The position numbers were made by a program, and so were the translations under genes. Under the pieces are notes generated by a model, which did not search any database, was not told where the DNA came from, and saw only the letters and a list, made by a program, of their open reading frames with translations. This document shows, in pieces, positions 18,452-28,044 of a stretch of 64,000 bases of DNA (position 1 is the stretch's first letter; each line of letters opens with the position of its first letter). Source of the stretch: Halopseudomonas pelagia (lineage in GTDB: Bacteria; Pseudomonadota; Gammaproteobacteria; Pseudomonadales; Pseudomonadaceae); the NCBI RefSeq assembly GCF_009497895.1, contig NZ_CP033116.1:3224001-3288000 (forward strand). The letters are read 5' to 3'.

Positions 18452-18461
18452 ACCCGGAAGC
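18438..18461. terminator. Hairpin at the chemoreceptor stop
   Basis: GCTTCCGG (18438-18445) and CCGGAAGC (18454-18461) form an 8-bp perfect stem with an 8-nt loop spanning the stop codon, between convergent genes. No clear T-run follows on either strand, so terminator activity is uncertain. Confidence 0.35.
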
Positions 18462-18473
18462 TTCAAGCGGCCT

Positions 18474-19793
18474 TTAGAGCACCATCACCGCTAACCAGCC
18501 AAAGGCAATCAATGGCAGGTTGTAGTGCAGGAAGGTTGGCACCACCGTGTCCCAGATATGGTTGTGCTGACCGTCTACGTTCAAACCCGCAGTCGGGCCC
18601 AGAGTTGAGTCTGACGCGGGCGAGCCGGCATCGCCCAGTGCGGCCGCAGTGCCCACCAGCGCGACGATGGCCAATGGACTGAAACCCAGCTGCATGGCCA
18701 ACGGAACATAAATCGCCGCGATGATCGGGATGGTCGAGAACGACGATCCAATGCCCATGGTGATCAGCAGACCCACCAGCAGCATGAGCAATGCAGCCAG
18801 TGCGCGGTTATCACCGATGATGCCCGCCGAGCTGTCCACCAACGTCTGAATGGACCCGGTAGCACGCATGACCTCGGCGAAGCCCGCCGCGGCGATCATG
18901 ATGAAACCGATCATCGCCATCATCTTCATGCCTTCGGTAAAGACGTCATCGGCTTCACGCCAGCGCACCACACCGGAGATGGAAAAAATCACAAAACCGG
19001 CCAGCGCACCAATGATCATCGAGTCCAGCCACAGCTGCACCGCAAAGGCGGCGACCACCGCCACTAGCGCGACCAAAAGCGAGCGCGGGTTGTAGCCCTT
19101 TTCCAGGCGCTCGACCGTCTCTATTGGTGTCACATCGTACTCACGTGGCCGGCGGTAGCTGATAAACACCGCTACGCCCAAACCCAGCAGCATCCCCAGT
19201 GCCGGCAAGGCCATGGCCTGCATCACGTTCACACCTTCGATCTCACTGCCACTCTCGGCCACGTTCGCCAGCAGGATGTCATTCAGAAAGATCCCGCCAA
19301 AGCCGACCGGTAGAAACATATAGGGCGTTATCAGGCCGAAGGTCAGTACACAAGCCACCAGACGGCGATCCAATTTGAGGCGCGCCATGACGAACAGCAA
19401 GGGCGGCACCAGCAGCGGGATGAAGGCGATATGGATCGGCAGAATGTTCTGCGAAGAGATCGCCACCGCCAGCAACACCATGAGCAACAGCCCACGCAAC
19501 ATGCCCTGCCCGCCCGATTCCTGGCGGTTGACCAGAATCAGGGCCTTGTCCGCCAGCGCATGGGCCAGGCCGGACTTGGCAATCGCCACCGCGAAGGCAC
19601 CCAGCAGGGCGTAGCTCAGCGCCACATTGGCGCCCTTGCCCAGGCCGCCCTGAAAGGCCTCTAACGTGGCTTCAAGGCCCAGGCCACCCATCAGGCCACC
19701 GACTACCGCGCCGATGATCAACGCGACTACTACATGCACGCGGCACAGACTCAGGGCCAGCATCACCGCTACAGCGGCTATCACAGCGTTCAT
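18474..19793 (-). CDS. Na+/H+ antiporter family protein (YuiF-like)
   Basis: This 439-residue inner-membrane protein is very hydrophobic, with about 11-12 predicted helices. Family-like segments are the amphipathic [19 protein letters not shown] in the first half and [18 protein letters not shown] near the C-terminus, the latter conserved in NhaC-superfamily transporters. A Na+/H+ or substrate/Na+ antiporter is the family prediction; the ion is not established. It is convergent with the chemoreceptor and divergent from the FMN reductase. Confidence 0.82.
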   Translation of the reverse strand: MNAVIAAVAVMLALSLCRVHVVVALIIGAVVGGLMGGLGLEATLEAFQGGLGKGANVALSYALLGAFAVAIAKSGLAHALADKALILVNRQESGGQGMLRGLLLMVLLAVAISSQNILPIHIAFIPLLVPPLLFVMARLKLDRRLVACVLTFGLITPYMFLPVGFGGIFLNDILLANVAESGSEIEGVNVMQAMALPALGMLLGLGVAVFISYRRPREYDVTPIETVERLEKGYNPRSLLVALVAVVAAFAVQLWLDSMIIGALAGFVIFSISGVVRWREADDVFTEGMKMMAMIGFIMIAAAGFAEVMRATGSIQTLVDSSAGIIGDNRALAALLMLLVGLLITMGIGSSFSTIPIIAAIYVPLAMQLGFSPLAIVALVGTAAALGDAGSPASDSTLGPTAGLNVDGQHNHIWDTVVPTFLHYNLPLIAFGWLAVMVL

Positions 19794-19990
19794 TGTCCAG
19801 TTCTCATATCAAGGAAGGAAGGCAATTGCCGAAGGGCGCGTACTCTGCCGTAAGCTGCGAGAACTGTCAAAAAGCCCGGGGCAAAATTGCTCGTCAGACT
19901 CCTTCGATAGTTTCGATCACTTTTTTGCGCTATTGCCCTGCCGCCAGCAGCGCTAGCATGTCGCGCATCATCCATTTCAGAGGACGCCCC

Positions 19991-20587
19991 ATGCTCAATG
20001 TCGCCATCGTCGCCGGCAGCAGTCGCAGCAACAGCCAGACCGCCAAAGTAGCGCGTTTTATGCGCCAGGCGCTGATCAGTCAGCATCAACTGGATGCCGA
20101 ACACGTATCGGTAATCGACCTGGGCAACTATCCGTTACCGCTGTGGCCTGCAGAAGATACTGGCCCTTGGAGCATGTTTGAAAAGCAACTGGCCAAGGCC
20201 GATGCGCTAGTGATTCTTGCTCCCGAATGGCACGGCATGGCCTGTCCGGCCATCAAGAACTTCTTCCTGTATGCAACCAAGGCGCAGCTGGCGCACAAGC
20301 CGGCGATGTTGGGCGGCATTTCCTCAGGCGTTGGCGGCGCCTATCCGATCAGCGAACTGCGTGCCTCCAGCTACAAGAATTGCCGGCTTTGTTACATCCC
20401 CGAGCACCTGATCGTGCGCAACGTGGAGAACGTGCTGAACATGCCTGAACCGGTCGCTGAGGATGACCGCCGTATTCGCGCCCGAATGGATTACAACCTG
20501 GATATCCTGCTGCGCTATGCTCAGGCGCTCAAACCTTTGCGCAGTGAAATCGACATGAGCAATCCGGATTTTGCCAACGGCATGTGA
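19991..20587 (+). CDS. NAD(P)H-dependent FMN reductase family protein
   Basis: This is a flavodoxin-fold oxidoreductase of 198 residues. The FMN phosphate-binding loop is IVAGSSRSNSQTAKVARFM near the N-terminus, and APEWHGMACPAIKNF is the second family motif. It would transfer electrons from NAD(P)H to FMN or to quinone or azo substrates. The ATG at 19991 follows GAGGACGCCCC. The preceding 197 bp hold no gene. Confidence 0.85.
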   Translation: MLNVAIVAGSSRSNSQTAKVARFMRQALISQHQLDAEHVSVIDLGNYPLPLWPAEDTGPWSMFEKQLAKADALVILAPEWHGMACPAIKNFFLYATKAQLAHKPAMLGGISSGVGGAYPISELRASSYKNCRLCYIPEHLIVRNVENVLNMPEPVAEDDRRIRARMDYNLDILLRYAQALKPLRSEIDMSNPDFANGM

Positions 20588-20857
20588 GCCCACCCACCGC
20601 GCTTTTATGACTGAAAGTGCGGCACCCTGCTAAAGTCTAATAGCCGCTGGCCGTCACGATTGACGTCGCTGTCAGCGGCATCGAGCTGTCAAAAACAACT
20701 GTTTCGCCGCGAGGTCGATCAGCCTCTCGAGGGTCGGTCTGGGCCGAATTATGACAGTTCGACGAATGTCTTAGAGAGCATCTCCTGCTTAAGTGCTTTA
20801 TTTGTTTCCGCGCCCGGCGAGCACCGGCCTGCACTTGATCACACCAGGAGAACAATA

Positions 20858-22102
20858 ATGAAGCATGTGAAGACCAACGCCCTGGCAGCTGCTGTGGCCC
20901 TTACTCTGGCAGCTCCCCTAGCCACCACCGCCAACGCGGCTGGTTTTATCGAAGACACCAAAGCGTCGCTGCAACTGCGCAACTTCTATTTCAATCGCGA
21001 TTTCCGCTCCACTCCTCCCGGCGCTGCGTCCAAAGCTGAAGAATGGGCTCAAGGCTTTATCTTGCGAGCTGAATCAGGCTACTCGCAGGGCGTTGTCGGT
21101 TTTGGCCTGGATGTTTATGGCGCTGCGGGGCTTAAGCTCCACTCCGAGGACGACACTGCCGGTACCGGCTTGCTGCCCAGCGCTTTTGGCAACGAAGGCC
21201 CGGATGGTTACAGCCACATTACCGGCACGGTAAAAGCCAAGGCCTCCAACACCGTCCTCAAGGTCGGTAATTTGTTCCCGACCATTCCGATAGCCCAGGC
21301 CAGCGACATCCGTCTGTTGCCACAGACTTATACCGGCGGCGCCCTGAGCATGGGTGAGATCGAAAACCTGGATGTTCAGGCCGGCCAGCTGCGCCAGGTC
21401 AACTACCGCGCCAGTACGGATCGTCAGGACATCGGCGCGACTGTGGGCGGTACTTCTGATCGTTTCAACTACCTGGGGGGTACCTACAAGTTTACTGAAA
21501 TCGGCTCGACCCTCGGTTTGTGGCGTGGCGAACTGGACGATGTGTACGAGCAGAACTTGGTTAACCTGATTCAGACGGTCAGTCTGGGTGACTGGGCGTT
21601 GGGTGCCAATCTGGCGTACTTTGATACGTCCGACAACGGCAATCAGCCGCTCGATATCGATCACCAGATGAAGTCGATTATGCTCTCAGCCGGAACGGGC
21701 CCACACGTGTTCCGCCTCGGCTACCAGCACAGCGACGGTGACACCGCGTTCCCCTACCTTGCCGAAAACAACCCCTATATCGCCAACTATATTCAGATTC
21801 TGGACTTTGCTCGCTCAGACGAAAAATCCTGGCAGGCACGCTACGATCTGGACTTTGCGCAATACGGCATCCCCGGCTTGAAGGGTCTGATCCGCTACGT
21901 TAGCGGCGACAACTTTACTGCTGTTGGCGGCGGAGAAGGCAAGGAATGGGAACGGGATATCGACTTCACCTACACCATTCAGTCCGGCCCGCTGAAGAAC
22001 GTAGCGCTGCAATGGCGTAATGCGATGGTGCGCTCTAACGCAGCTACGGGTGATCTGGATGAAAACCGTCTGATCGTCAACTACACCATTCCTTTGATGT
22101 AA
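20858..22102 (+). CDS. OprD family outer-membrane porin
   Basis: This 414-residue outer-membrane channel has a clear Sec signal peptide (MKHVKTNALAAAVALTLAAP, cleaved near TANAA). The mature part begins GFIEDTKASLQLRNFYFNRDF, the usual first strand of OprD porins, and the rest is an 18-strand-type pattern of alternating aromatic residues. OprD proteins admit small organic acids or amino acids; the substrate is not evident. CAGGAG lies 7 nt before the ATG, and a strong terminator follows the gene. Confidence 0.92.
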   Translation: MKHVKTNALAAAVALTLAAPLATTANAAGFIEDTKASLQLRNFYFNRDFRSTPPGAASKAEEWAQGFILRAESGYSQGVVGFGLDVYGAAGLKLHSEDDTAGTGLLPSAFGNEGPDGYSHITGTVKAKASNTVLKVGNLFPTIPIAQASDIRLLPQTYTGGALSMGEIENLDVQAGQLRQVNYRASTDRQDIGATVGGTSDRFNYLGGTYKFTEIGSTLGLWRGELDDVYEQNLVNLIQTVSLGDWALGANLAYFDTSDNGNQPLDIDHQMKSIMLSAGTGPHVFRLGYQHSDGDTAFPYLAENNPYIANYIQILDFARSDEKSWQARYDLDFAQYGIPGLKGLIRYVSGDNFTAVGGGEGKEWERDIDFTYTIQSGPLKNVALQWRNAMVRSNAATGDLDENRLIVNYTIPLM

Positions 22103-22117
22103 TCGTCTTTGTATTGC

Positions 22118-22149
22118 AAAAAAGCCCGAGCAAATGCTTGGGCTTTTTT
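22118..22149 (+). terminator. Rho-independent terminator after the OprD porin
   Basis: AAAAAAGCCCGAGCA pairs with TGCTTGGGCTTTTTT across a short AAA loop, with one mismatch in the stem and a T-run at the end. It lies 16 bp after the porin stop. Confidence 0.9.
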
Positions 22150-22203
22150 ATGATTTCGGAGTTTGGGGACATGCTGTGGCTTGGGATTGAGTGCTGTGGC
22201 GAT

Positions 22204-22301
22204 CTTGACCTGGCCCCGTCCAGGACACGCTCCAAGCCGTCCCTGGGGCTCGTCATCGCACATCCCTGTGCTCTGACGGTCCTGGACGGGGCCAGGTCAA
22301 G
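22204..22301. repeat. Long inverted-repeat element, copy 1
   Basis: Perfect 23-bp arms at 22204-22226 and 22279-22301 (ACCTGGCCCCGTCCAGG core) flank a 52-bp interior. The interior includes caagccgtccctggggctcg and cgcacatccctgtgc. This interior matches the reverse complement of the interior of copy 2 with few differences, but the outer arms do not match. It is probably a REP- or MITE-like dispersed element. Confidence 0.8.
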
Positions 22302-22377
22302 ACCGCCAATCAGACACCGAGCGTGCGACAAGAAAACCCGCTTTTATGGTTCAGACTACTCAATGCTCTCGGGCGTT

Positions 22378-22478
22378 GCTGGCTGTTAGCCTGTGCGCGT
22401 ACCGTCGGCGCACAGGGATGTGCGCCGCCGAGCCCCAAGGATGGCTTGTAGCGTGTCGCGCACAGGCTAACAGCCAGC
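22378..22478. repeat. Long inverted-repeat element, copy 2
   Basis: Perfect 22-bp arms at 22378-22399 and 22457-22478 (GGCTGTTAGCCTGTGCG core) flank an interior of 57 bp. Read on the minus strand, that interior matches copy 1 (acgctacaagccatcc, ttggggctcg, cgcacatccctgtgcg). The copies lie 76 bp apart in opposite orientation between the porin terminator and amt. Confidence 0.8.
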
Positions 22479-22528
22479 GGCGCCCCTGCACGGGACTGGA
22501 CACAACCTACGCTTAGAAAAAGACCCAA

Positions 22529-23737
22529 TTAGTCATCAGACACAGACCCAATCTTGTGAATGGCCAAATCCGCACCCATGAACTCGTCTTCTTCGTTCAG
22601 ACGAATACCCGCGGTAGCCTTGATCACGCCGTAAACCAAAACACCGCCTGCCAGCGCAAAAATGGCACCAGCCAGCGACCCGACCACCTGGGAAACCAGA
22701 CTGACACCACCCAAACCGCCCAGCGCCTGAGCGCCGAAGATACCTGCCGCTACACCACCCCAGACGCCACACAGTCCGTGCAGGGGCCATACACCGAGCA
22801 CGTCATCGATTTTCAACTTGTTCTGGGTAAGGATGAAGGTCCAGACAAATAGCCCGCCGGCAATTGCACCCGTGGCCAACGCACCGATCGGGTGCATGAT
22901 GTCCGAGCCGGCGCATACCGCCACCAACCCTGCCAGCGGGCCGTTGTGCAAAAAGCCGGGGTCGAAGCGGCCGACCAGCAGCGCGGCTAACGTCCCGCCA
23001 ACCATCGCCATCAGCGAATTGACGGCCACCAGACCACTGATGCCATCGATGGTTTGCGCCGACATCACGTTAAAGCCGAACCAGCCGATGGTCAGGATCC
23101 AGGCTCCCAGTGCCAGAAACGGAATATTCGATGGCGGCATAGCCACCACATGCCCGTCGCGGTAGCGCCCGCGCCGTGCACCCAGCATCAGCACCGCGCC
23201 CAGCGCCAACCAGCCGCCGACCGCATGCACTACAACCGAGCCGGCAAAGTCATGGAAGGGCGCGCCAAAGCGTGCTTCCAGCCAGCCTTGAAAGCCCATG
23301 TTGCCGTTCCATACCAGGCCTTCGAAAAAAGGATAGATAAAGCCGACTATCAACAGCGACGCCACCAGTTGGGGCGCGAAGCGTGCGCGCTCGGCAATGC
23401 CGCCAGAGATGATCGCCGGGATGGCTGCAGCAAAGGTCATCAGGAAGAAGAATTTAACCAGCGAATAACCGTTCTGGTCGGTCAGCGCCTCGGCCCCCTG
23501 AAAAAAGGTCACGCCGTAAGCTATCCAGTAGCCGATGAAAAAGTACGCCAAGCCAGAGATGGCAAAATCACTGATGATTTTCGATAGCGCGTTAACCTGG
23601 TTCTTTTGCCGTACAGTGCCTACCTCAAGAAACGCAAAGCCGGCGTGCATGGCCAGAACCATAATCGCGCCCATCAAAATGAACATGGTGTTGGCGCCAT
23701 GCATTAGTGTTTCCACAGCGCTGTGCAGGTTTTCCAT
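22529..23737 (-). CDS. amtB: Ammonium transporter
   Basis: This 402-residue Amt/MEP/Rh channel has about 11 transmembrane helices. Signature segments include FAFLEVGTVRQKNQVN near the N-terminus, FAGSVVVHAVGGWLALG in the middle (with a conserved pore His) and WPLHGLCGVWGGVAAG with the second pore His. It would pass ammonium across the inner membrane under nitrogen limitation. No glnK lies beside it, unlike the common glnK-amtB pair, so its PII partner must be elsewhere. Confidence 0.93.
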   Translation of the reverse strand: MENLHSAVETLMHGANTMFILMGAIMVLAMHAGFAFLEVGTVRQKNQVNALSKIISDFAISGLAYFFIGYWIAYGVTFFQGAEALTDQNGYSLVKFFFLMTFAAAIPAIISGGIAERARFAPQLVASLLIVGFIYPFFEGLVWNGNMGFQGWLEARFGAPFHDFAGSVVVHAVGGWLALGAVLMLGARRGRYRDGHVVAMPPSNIPFLALGAWILTIGWFGFNVMSAQTIDGISGLVAVNSLMAMVGGTLAALLVGRFDPGFLHNGPLAGLVAVCAGSDIMHPIGALATGAIAGGLFVWTFILTQNKLKIDDVLGVWPLHGLCGVWGGVAAGIFGAQALGGLGGVSLVSQVVGSLAGAIFALAGGVLVYGVIKATAGIRLNEEDEFMGADLAIHKIGSVSDD

Positions 23738-24130
23738 AGCGAGCCTCTTTTATATGAAAAACGCACCAGATAAATGCATGAATACCTGTTTCAGCGTCTA
23801 AATGGTGCGCATCACACCAGCGCGACACCAATAGGAATTACGCATAAATTCTGTCCGGTGAATTTTTTCTATGTTTTTCAGACATTTATTAAGGGTGTAG
23901 GTTACTGGCTGAATGGATTGGCACCATAATCGTGCGCACCATCTGCAATAACTCACCACAAGAGTGCAAACGCCATACCAAGATGATTTCAACGCACCAA
24001 TAACAGACAGGATAGATTTCAACTAAAGGCAGGCGGCCGTCTAAACCCGGTAATGCCACCGCGTTCATTTCCCTTGGCTATAATCTTGCATGCACCGCCC
24101 AGCCGCTGTCCCTCTCAATTGGAGTAAGTT
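23738..24130. other. 393-bp divergent intergenic region upstream of amt and the EAL gene
   Basis: There is no gene here. The region is AT-rich and contains several GGTGCG/CGCACC half-sites (around 23764, 23802, 23935 and 23994), plus one near-complete NtrC-type site and a sigma-54-like element, described separately. GGAGTAAGTT at 24121-24130 is the ribosome site of the EAL gene. Confidence 0.6.
23921..23980 (-). promoter_or_regulatory. NtrC-like site and possible sigma-54 promoter upstream of amt
   Basis: GCACCATAATCGTGC at 23921-23935 differs from the palindromic NtrC consensus (GCACCAnnnTGGTGC) at few positions. On the minus strand TGGTATGGCGTTTGC (23980-23966) has the GG and GC dinucleotides exactly 10 bp apart, as in -24/-12 promoters. 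The order is unusual, because the NtrC-like site is downstream of the promoter-like site for amt. Nitrogen control of amt is the known rule; this site assignment is inference. Confidence 0.4.
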
Positions 24131-25294
24131 GTGTTCAATGGTCAACCACTGCCGTTTTTTCAACCGCTGATCGATACCGCCACCGGTCGCATTGCTGGCT
24201 ACGAAGCCCTTGCCAGGCTTCGCGACGAACAGGGCCAGATTGTCAGCGCCGGCCCGCTGTTCACCGACCCCGGTGTAGACCCTGACGATCTGCTGGAACT
24301 CGACAGAACGATCCGGCGCATGGCTCTGGAAGCCTTCAGGGACAACCCCGATGGCTTTATCAGCATCAATATCTCGCCGCTATGGGTCAGCCGGCTTGAA
24401 CCGGGCAAGCCCTTGCCCAGCCTGCAACTCCTGGAAGAAATAGGCCTGCCGCCGGAACAGGTGGTCTTTGAAATCACTGAGCTGCAAGGGGACCTTCAGG
24501 AGCTCACGGACGCCGTACGTCGCTATCGAGAAGCAGGCATCCGCATTGCGATAGACGACTTTGGCGCTGGTTATTCCATGCTGGATCGCGTGTTGGCCCT
24601 GGAGCCGGATATTCTCAAACTGGATATACAGCTATTCCGTCAGGCCGCCAGCGGCAACGGCAATAGCGGCGATTTCGTCAAGGCTCTGGCTTTGATGGCG
24701 GAAAAGAGTGGCTGCTGGATTATTGCTGAAGGGGTGGAAACCGAACAGGAGCTGCACTTTGCTCTGGAATGTGGCGCGCGTTATGTGCAGGGCTACCTGT
24801 TTGCTCGCCCCGCGGAGAACTTTCTCCCGCCCGATGCGGTACAAGCAGAATTCTCACGCATGCGTGATGACTACGCGGCAGGCAAGCTGGCAGAGCGCGC
24901 GAAACTGATGGAACTGCGCAACTCGCTCTCGGTACTCTTCGGTGATTTAAGACAATGGCTGGCCAAGGGCGGCAAACCGACCGACCTGCCCTCGCCCAAA
25001 GCCTACCCCTGGCTACTCCGCTGTTTTCTCTGCGATGCCCATGGCACGCAGATTTCGCCCAACTATGAGTGGACCAATAATAGCTGGCAGGCTGACCCCC
25101 GCTACCTGGATCACAACTGGTCCTGGCGCCCCTACTTCTATCAGATCCTCGCCGAAGCCGGGCAAGACAGCCGGGTGATCCTGTCCAACCGCTATAGGGA
25201 CGCCACAACCAACCAGTACTGCATCACCTCAGGGCTGTTCATCGACAACAGTCGACATCTGCTGCTGGTCGACATCGATACAGCATTGATCTGA
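24131..25294 (+). CDS. EAL domain cyclic-di-GMP phosphodiesterase-like protein with YkuI-type C-terminus
   Basis: This 387-residue protein starts at GTG with GGAGTAAGTT upstream. The EAL domain (about residues 1-235) keeps catalytic-type motifs: YEALARL, the EITE motif, IDDFGAGYSML, LKLDIQLF, AEGVETEQE and QGYLFARP. Hydrolysis of c-di-GMP is therefore plausible. No GGDEF domain is present. The C-terminal part (about 265-387, with LLRCFLCDAHGTQISPNYEW) resembles the Cache-like YkuI C-terminal domain, a probable ligand sensor. No membrane helix is seen. Confidence 0.85.
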   Translation: MFNGQPLPFFQPLIDTATGRIAGYEALARLRDEQGQIVSAGPLFTDPGVDPDDLLELDRTIRRMALEAFRDNPDGFISINISPLWVSRLEPGKPLPSLQLLEEIGLPPEQVVFEITELQGDLQELTDAVRRYREAGIRIAIDDFGAGYSMLDRVLALEPDILKLDIQLFRQAASGNGNSGDFVKALALMAEKSGCWIIAEGVETEQELHFALECGARYVQGYLFARPAENFLPPDAVQAEFSRMRDDYAAGKLAERAKLMELRNSLSVLFGDLRQWLAKGGKPTDLPSPKAYPWLLRCFLCDAHGTQISPNYEWTNNSWQADPRYLDHNWSWRPYFYQILAEAGQDSRVILSNRYRDATTNQYCITSGLFIDNSRHLLLVDIDTALI

Positions 25295-25310
25295 TCAACC
25301 TGACCACGGA

Positions 25311-26642
25311 TCAGTTCTGCCAGGGCAGCACCACTGTCACCTCGAGGCCGCCCAGGGCGGCCTCTGCCAAGGTCACCTGCCCGCGGTAAACCTCGACCAG
25401 ATCACCGACAATAGCCAAACCCAGACCTTGGCCGTTGACGGTTTGGTCAAGCCGCTGACCCCGACGCAGGATCCGCGCGTGTTCTTCTTCCGGCACGCCG
25501 GGACCGTCATCACGGACATGCAAGATCAGCTCCTTGTGGTTCAGTGCGCATTCGAACTGCACTGTTGCCCCCGCCCACTTGCAGGCGTTATCCAGCAAGT
25601 TGCCTAGTAGCTCGAGCATATCTTCGCGTTCAAACGGCCAGTCCGCAGCCGCCTGGGGATGAATCAAGGTTTGCATGCGTACCTTGTCACCATGAATACG
25701 CTCCAGTGACTCCAACAGCCAGGGTAGATCCTCAGCGGCGTTGAAACGTCGTCCGGCCTGGCTTTCCGGCGCCAGTCTGGCGCGCTGCAAGGCGCGCTCC
25801 ATCTGCCCGCGCATCGACACCAATTGAGTTTTCAGCGCTTGCACCTTGTCCTCTGGCAGGCGTCCGGAGCATTCGCCTACCAGCGTTTCCAGGACCGCCA
25901 ACGGCGTTTTCAGTGCATGGCCAAGGTCTGCCTGGCCACTACGCGATCGTTTGATGATCTGCTCCACCTGGCGACCCAGATGATTGATCTCGGCGACCAG
26001 AGGCTGCAGCTCCTCAGGCACTTCTTCACTGAGCTGCAGGCGCTTGCCAACATGCCACTCGGCTAACTCCCCCCGCGCGCGGCGCAACGGCAGCAGCGCG
26101 CGCCTGAGTAGCAATTGCTGGACCAGCAGGCTGATCAGAATGGCTACGCCGCCCAGCCCCCAGATCAGCCAGCGAGTCCGATCAAAGGCTTTGAGCAATG
26201 GCAGGTAATCGATGGCGACGCTGATCCGCACCGCCTCTTCTGGCAGCTCGTAGCGCCCGGACCAGACCAACAGCTGTTGATCATCCGGGCCAGCTACCAG
26301 AGTGTTGTGCAGGCCTTCGGCGTCCAGCGGCAGGCGGGTGTCCCAGAGTGAGCGCGAGCGCCAGCGCTCGCCGGCGTCGATGACAAAATAGCGCCCTGAA
26401 TACAGCCGCTGATAATCCGGATCAATCCGTTGCACATCCAGATACAGCCCGTCGGGACCGGAACGCAGGGCGGTCAGCAGGCTATCGGTTTCCCGCTGCA
26501 GCACCGTAGTCAGGTAGCCGCGCAGGGCCTGATCGAACAGCCAGACACTACCCTGCCCCACCAGCATGACGGTGGCCAGCATGATCGCAATCAACCCCAG
26601 GCCCAGTTGCCGGCCAATGCTTCTCACTGCGCGCGCCCGCAA
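25311..26642 (-). CDS. Sensor histidine kinase (PhoQ/QseC-like)
   Basis: This 443-residue membrane kinase has two helices (about residues 13-35 and 160-180) around a periplasmic sensor of about 120 residues. A HAMP-like linker follows, then the phospho-acceptor segment [21 protein letters not shown], with His in the H-box. The ATP-binding N box reads [12 protein letters not shown], with [12 protein letters not shown] and GQGLGLAIV. It forms a two-component system with the response regulator, whose end overlaps its start by 19 bp. The signal is unknown. Confidence 0.92.
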   Translation of the reverse strand: MRARAVRSIGRQLGLGLIAIMLATVMLVGQGSVWLFDQALRGYLTTVLQRETDSLLTALRSGPDGLYLDVQRIDPDYQRLYSGRYFVIDAGERWRSRSLWDTRLPLDAEGLHNTLVAGPDDQQLLVWSGRYELPEEAVRISVAIDYLPLLKAFDRTRWLIWGLGGVAILISLLVQQLLLRRALLPLRRARGELAEWHVGKRLQLSEEVPEELQPLVAEINHLGRQVEQIIKRSRSGQADLGHALKTPLAVLETLVGECSGRLPEDKVQALKTQLVSMRGQMERALQRARLAPESQAGRRFNAAEDLPWLLESLERIHGDKVRMQTLIHPQAAADWPFEREDMLELLGNLLDNACKWAGATVQFECALNHKELILHVRDDGPGVPEEEHARILRRGQRLDQTVNGQGLGLAIVGDLVEVYRGQVTLAEAALGGLEVTVVLPWQN

Positions 26643-27298
26643 AATATGTAACCTTGCCCACGCCGGGTCTGGATACTGTCGCGACCGACCTTGTGACGCA
26701 GGTGATTGATCTGTACTTCGATCACGTTGGAATCGCGTTCGCTTTCATATTCATACAGATGCTCGGACAACCGCGTTTTCGACAACAACTGGCCAGTGTG
26801 CAGCATGAAATAGCGCAGCAGCTTGAATTCGGTAGCAGACAGTTGCACAGCGTCCAACCCTGCTCCAGACACCTGCTGCTTGCTTTCATCCAGCGCCAGA
26901 CCGCCCGCCTGCAATAGCGCTTGCGGTTGACGCCCGTGGCTGCGCCGCAGCAATGCCTGCACCCGCAGCAGCAGCTCCTCGGAGTGGAAGGGTTTGATCA
27001 GATAATCATCCGCGCCGGCGCGCAAGCCCTCGACTCGCTCGCTCCAATTGCTGCGGGCGGTCAGTATCAGCACTGGCAAGGCGACTCCGGCGGCGCGCCA
27101 ACGCGTCAGAATCTCCAGCCCATCCATCCCCGGCAAACCCAGATCCAGAATGCACAGATCATAAGGCTCCTGTTCACCCAGAATCAGCGCATCGCGGCCG
27201 TCGGCACGCCAGTCCACCGCGTAACCAGCATCCTTGAGCACAGCACACAGACTGTCCGCCAGCTCGACGGTGTCCTCCACCAGTAACAACCGCATCAA
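26624..27298 (-). CDS. OmpR/PhoP family response regulator
   Basis: This 224-residue regulator has a receiver domain with the acidic pair EDT near residue 8, phospho-acceptor Asp in [13 protein letters not shown] and the conserved Lys in DYLIKPF. The C-terminal winged helix (about 125-220) contains [30 protein letters not shown], split here by description only. It is coupled by a 4-nt overlap to the upstream PepSY gene and precedes its kinase. Confidence 0.92.
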   Translation of the reverse strand: MMRLLLVEDTVELADSLCAVLKDAGYAVDWRADGRDALILGEQEPYDLCILDLGLPGMDGLEILTRWRAAGVALPVLILTARSNWSERVEGLRAGADDYLIKPFHSEELLLRVQALLRRSHGRQPQALLQAGGLALDESKQQVSGAGLDAVQLSATEFKLLRYFMLHTGQLLSKTRLSEHLYEYESERDSNVIEVQINHLRHKVGRDSIQTRRGQGYIFCGRAQ

Positions 27299-27648
27299 TC
27301 TTCCTCATCGATATCCAACAGCTTGCCCGTCACCGCATCGTATTCCAGCTCCAGGACTCGGTGCGCGTTGGTGACGATTTCCAACTCATAGACATAGCGC
27401 CCATCGTCCCACTCCAGTTCCGCCTCCAGAAAGCGCCCGGGGAAGCGTTCGAGCGCATCGTCGAGAAATTCCTGCAGGGGTTTGACCACGCCCTGCTCGA
27501 CCAGATACAGCGCTTCATCCTGATCGATATCCCGCCCTGCGTAACTGACTGTGGCCCAGCCCAGCGACAAACTTAACAGCGCCCAACAGAAAAAGCCGCG
27601 CAAGGCGGCTTTCTGGTTACTGCGGGAACGATTAGCTGTCTTTTTCAT
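27295..27648 (-). CDS. PepSY domain membrane-anchored protein
   Basis: This protein of about 117 residues has an N-terminal hydrophobic segment ([20 protein letters not shown]), acting as signal or anchor, followed by one PepSY domain with [12 protein letters not shown] and a C-terminal strand pair ending [19 protein letters not shown]. The ATG at 27648 is favoured because the upstream PepSY gene ends inside it, a 17-nt overlap. The ATGA at its end couples it to the response regulator. PepSY domains beside PhoPQ-like systems are thought to modulate the sensor. Confidence 0.8.
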   Translation of the reverse strand: MKKTANRSRSNQKAALRGFFCWALLSLSLGWATVSYAGRDIDQDEALYLVEQGVVKPLQEFLDDALERFPGRFLEAELEWDDGRYVYELEIVTNAHRVLELEYDAVTGKLLDIDEED

Positions 27649-27937
27649 TCTTGAGAATTTCAGCATTGGTAGCATCCATATCAATATCCCACTCTGCACC
27701 TTGTGCATCGCGGATTTCGACTTTGTAGATATAACGGCCGTATTCCTGCTCCAGCTCGGTATCAGTAATGGTACCGGCCTGAGTGGCCAGGGCTTTTTCG
27801 TTCAATTTGTCAAAGGACTGAATAGTACCGTCAGTGATCAGCTTTTGAGCTTCATCAATGCGTACGTCATCGGCCAACACAGCAGCACTACCCAGAGTCA
27901 GAACAGCAGCACAGGACATTGCGATAAGATTTTTCAT
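27632..27937 (-). CDS. Periplasmic PepSY domain protein
   Basis: This 101-residue exported protein has a signal peptide (MKNLIAMSCAAVLTLGSAAV, cleaved near LADD) and a single PepSY domain. The domain has RIDEAQKLITDGTI, then YGRYIYKVEIRDAQGAEWD and [13 protein letters not shown]. It is first in the four-gene operon PepSY, PepSY, response regulator, kinase. It is probably controlled by that system; no operator was identified. Confidence 0.85.
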   Translation of the reverse strand: MKNLIAMSCAAVLTLGSAAVLADDVRIDEAQKLITDGTIQSFDKLNEKALATQAGTITDTELEQEYGRYIYKVEIRDAQGAEWDIDMDATNAEILKNEKDS

Positions 27938-28044
27938 ACTATAGATCTCCGTTGTTTGAGTACGCTTGCATACTAGTAGCCCAAGCTGAAGCCAAACTTA
28001 AAAACGGTCGGTCCTGGAAAAACAGGCTGCAACAAGGATACCGC

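Noticed and set aside
22204..22478. Palindromic repeats as transcription terminators or a CRISPR array.
   Set aside because: The arms are over 20 bp with loops of more than 50 bp and no T-run, and the two copies differ in their arms and orientation.
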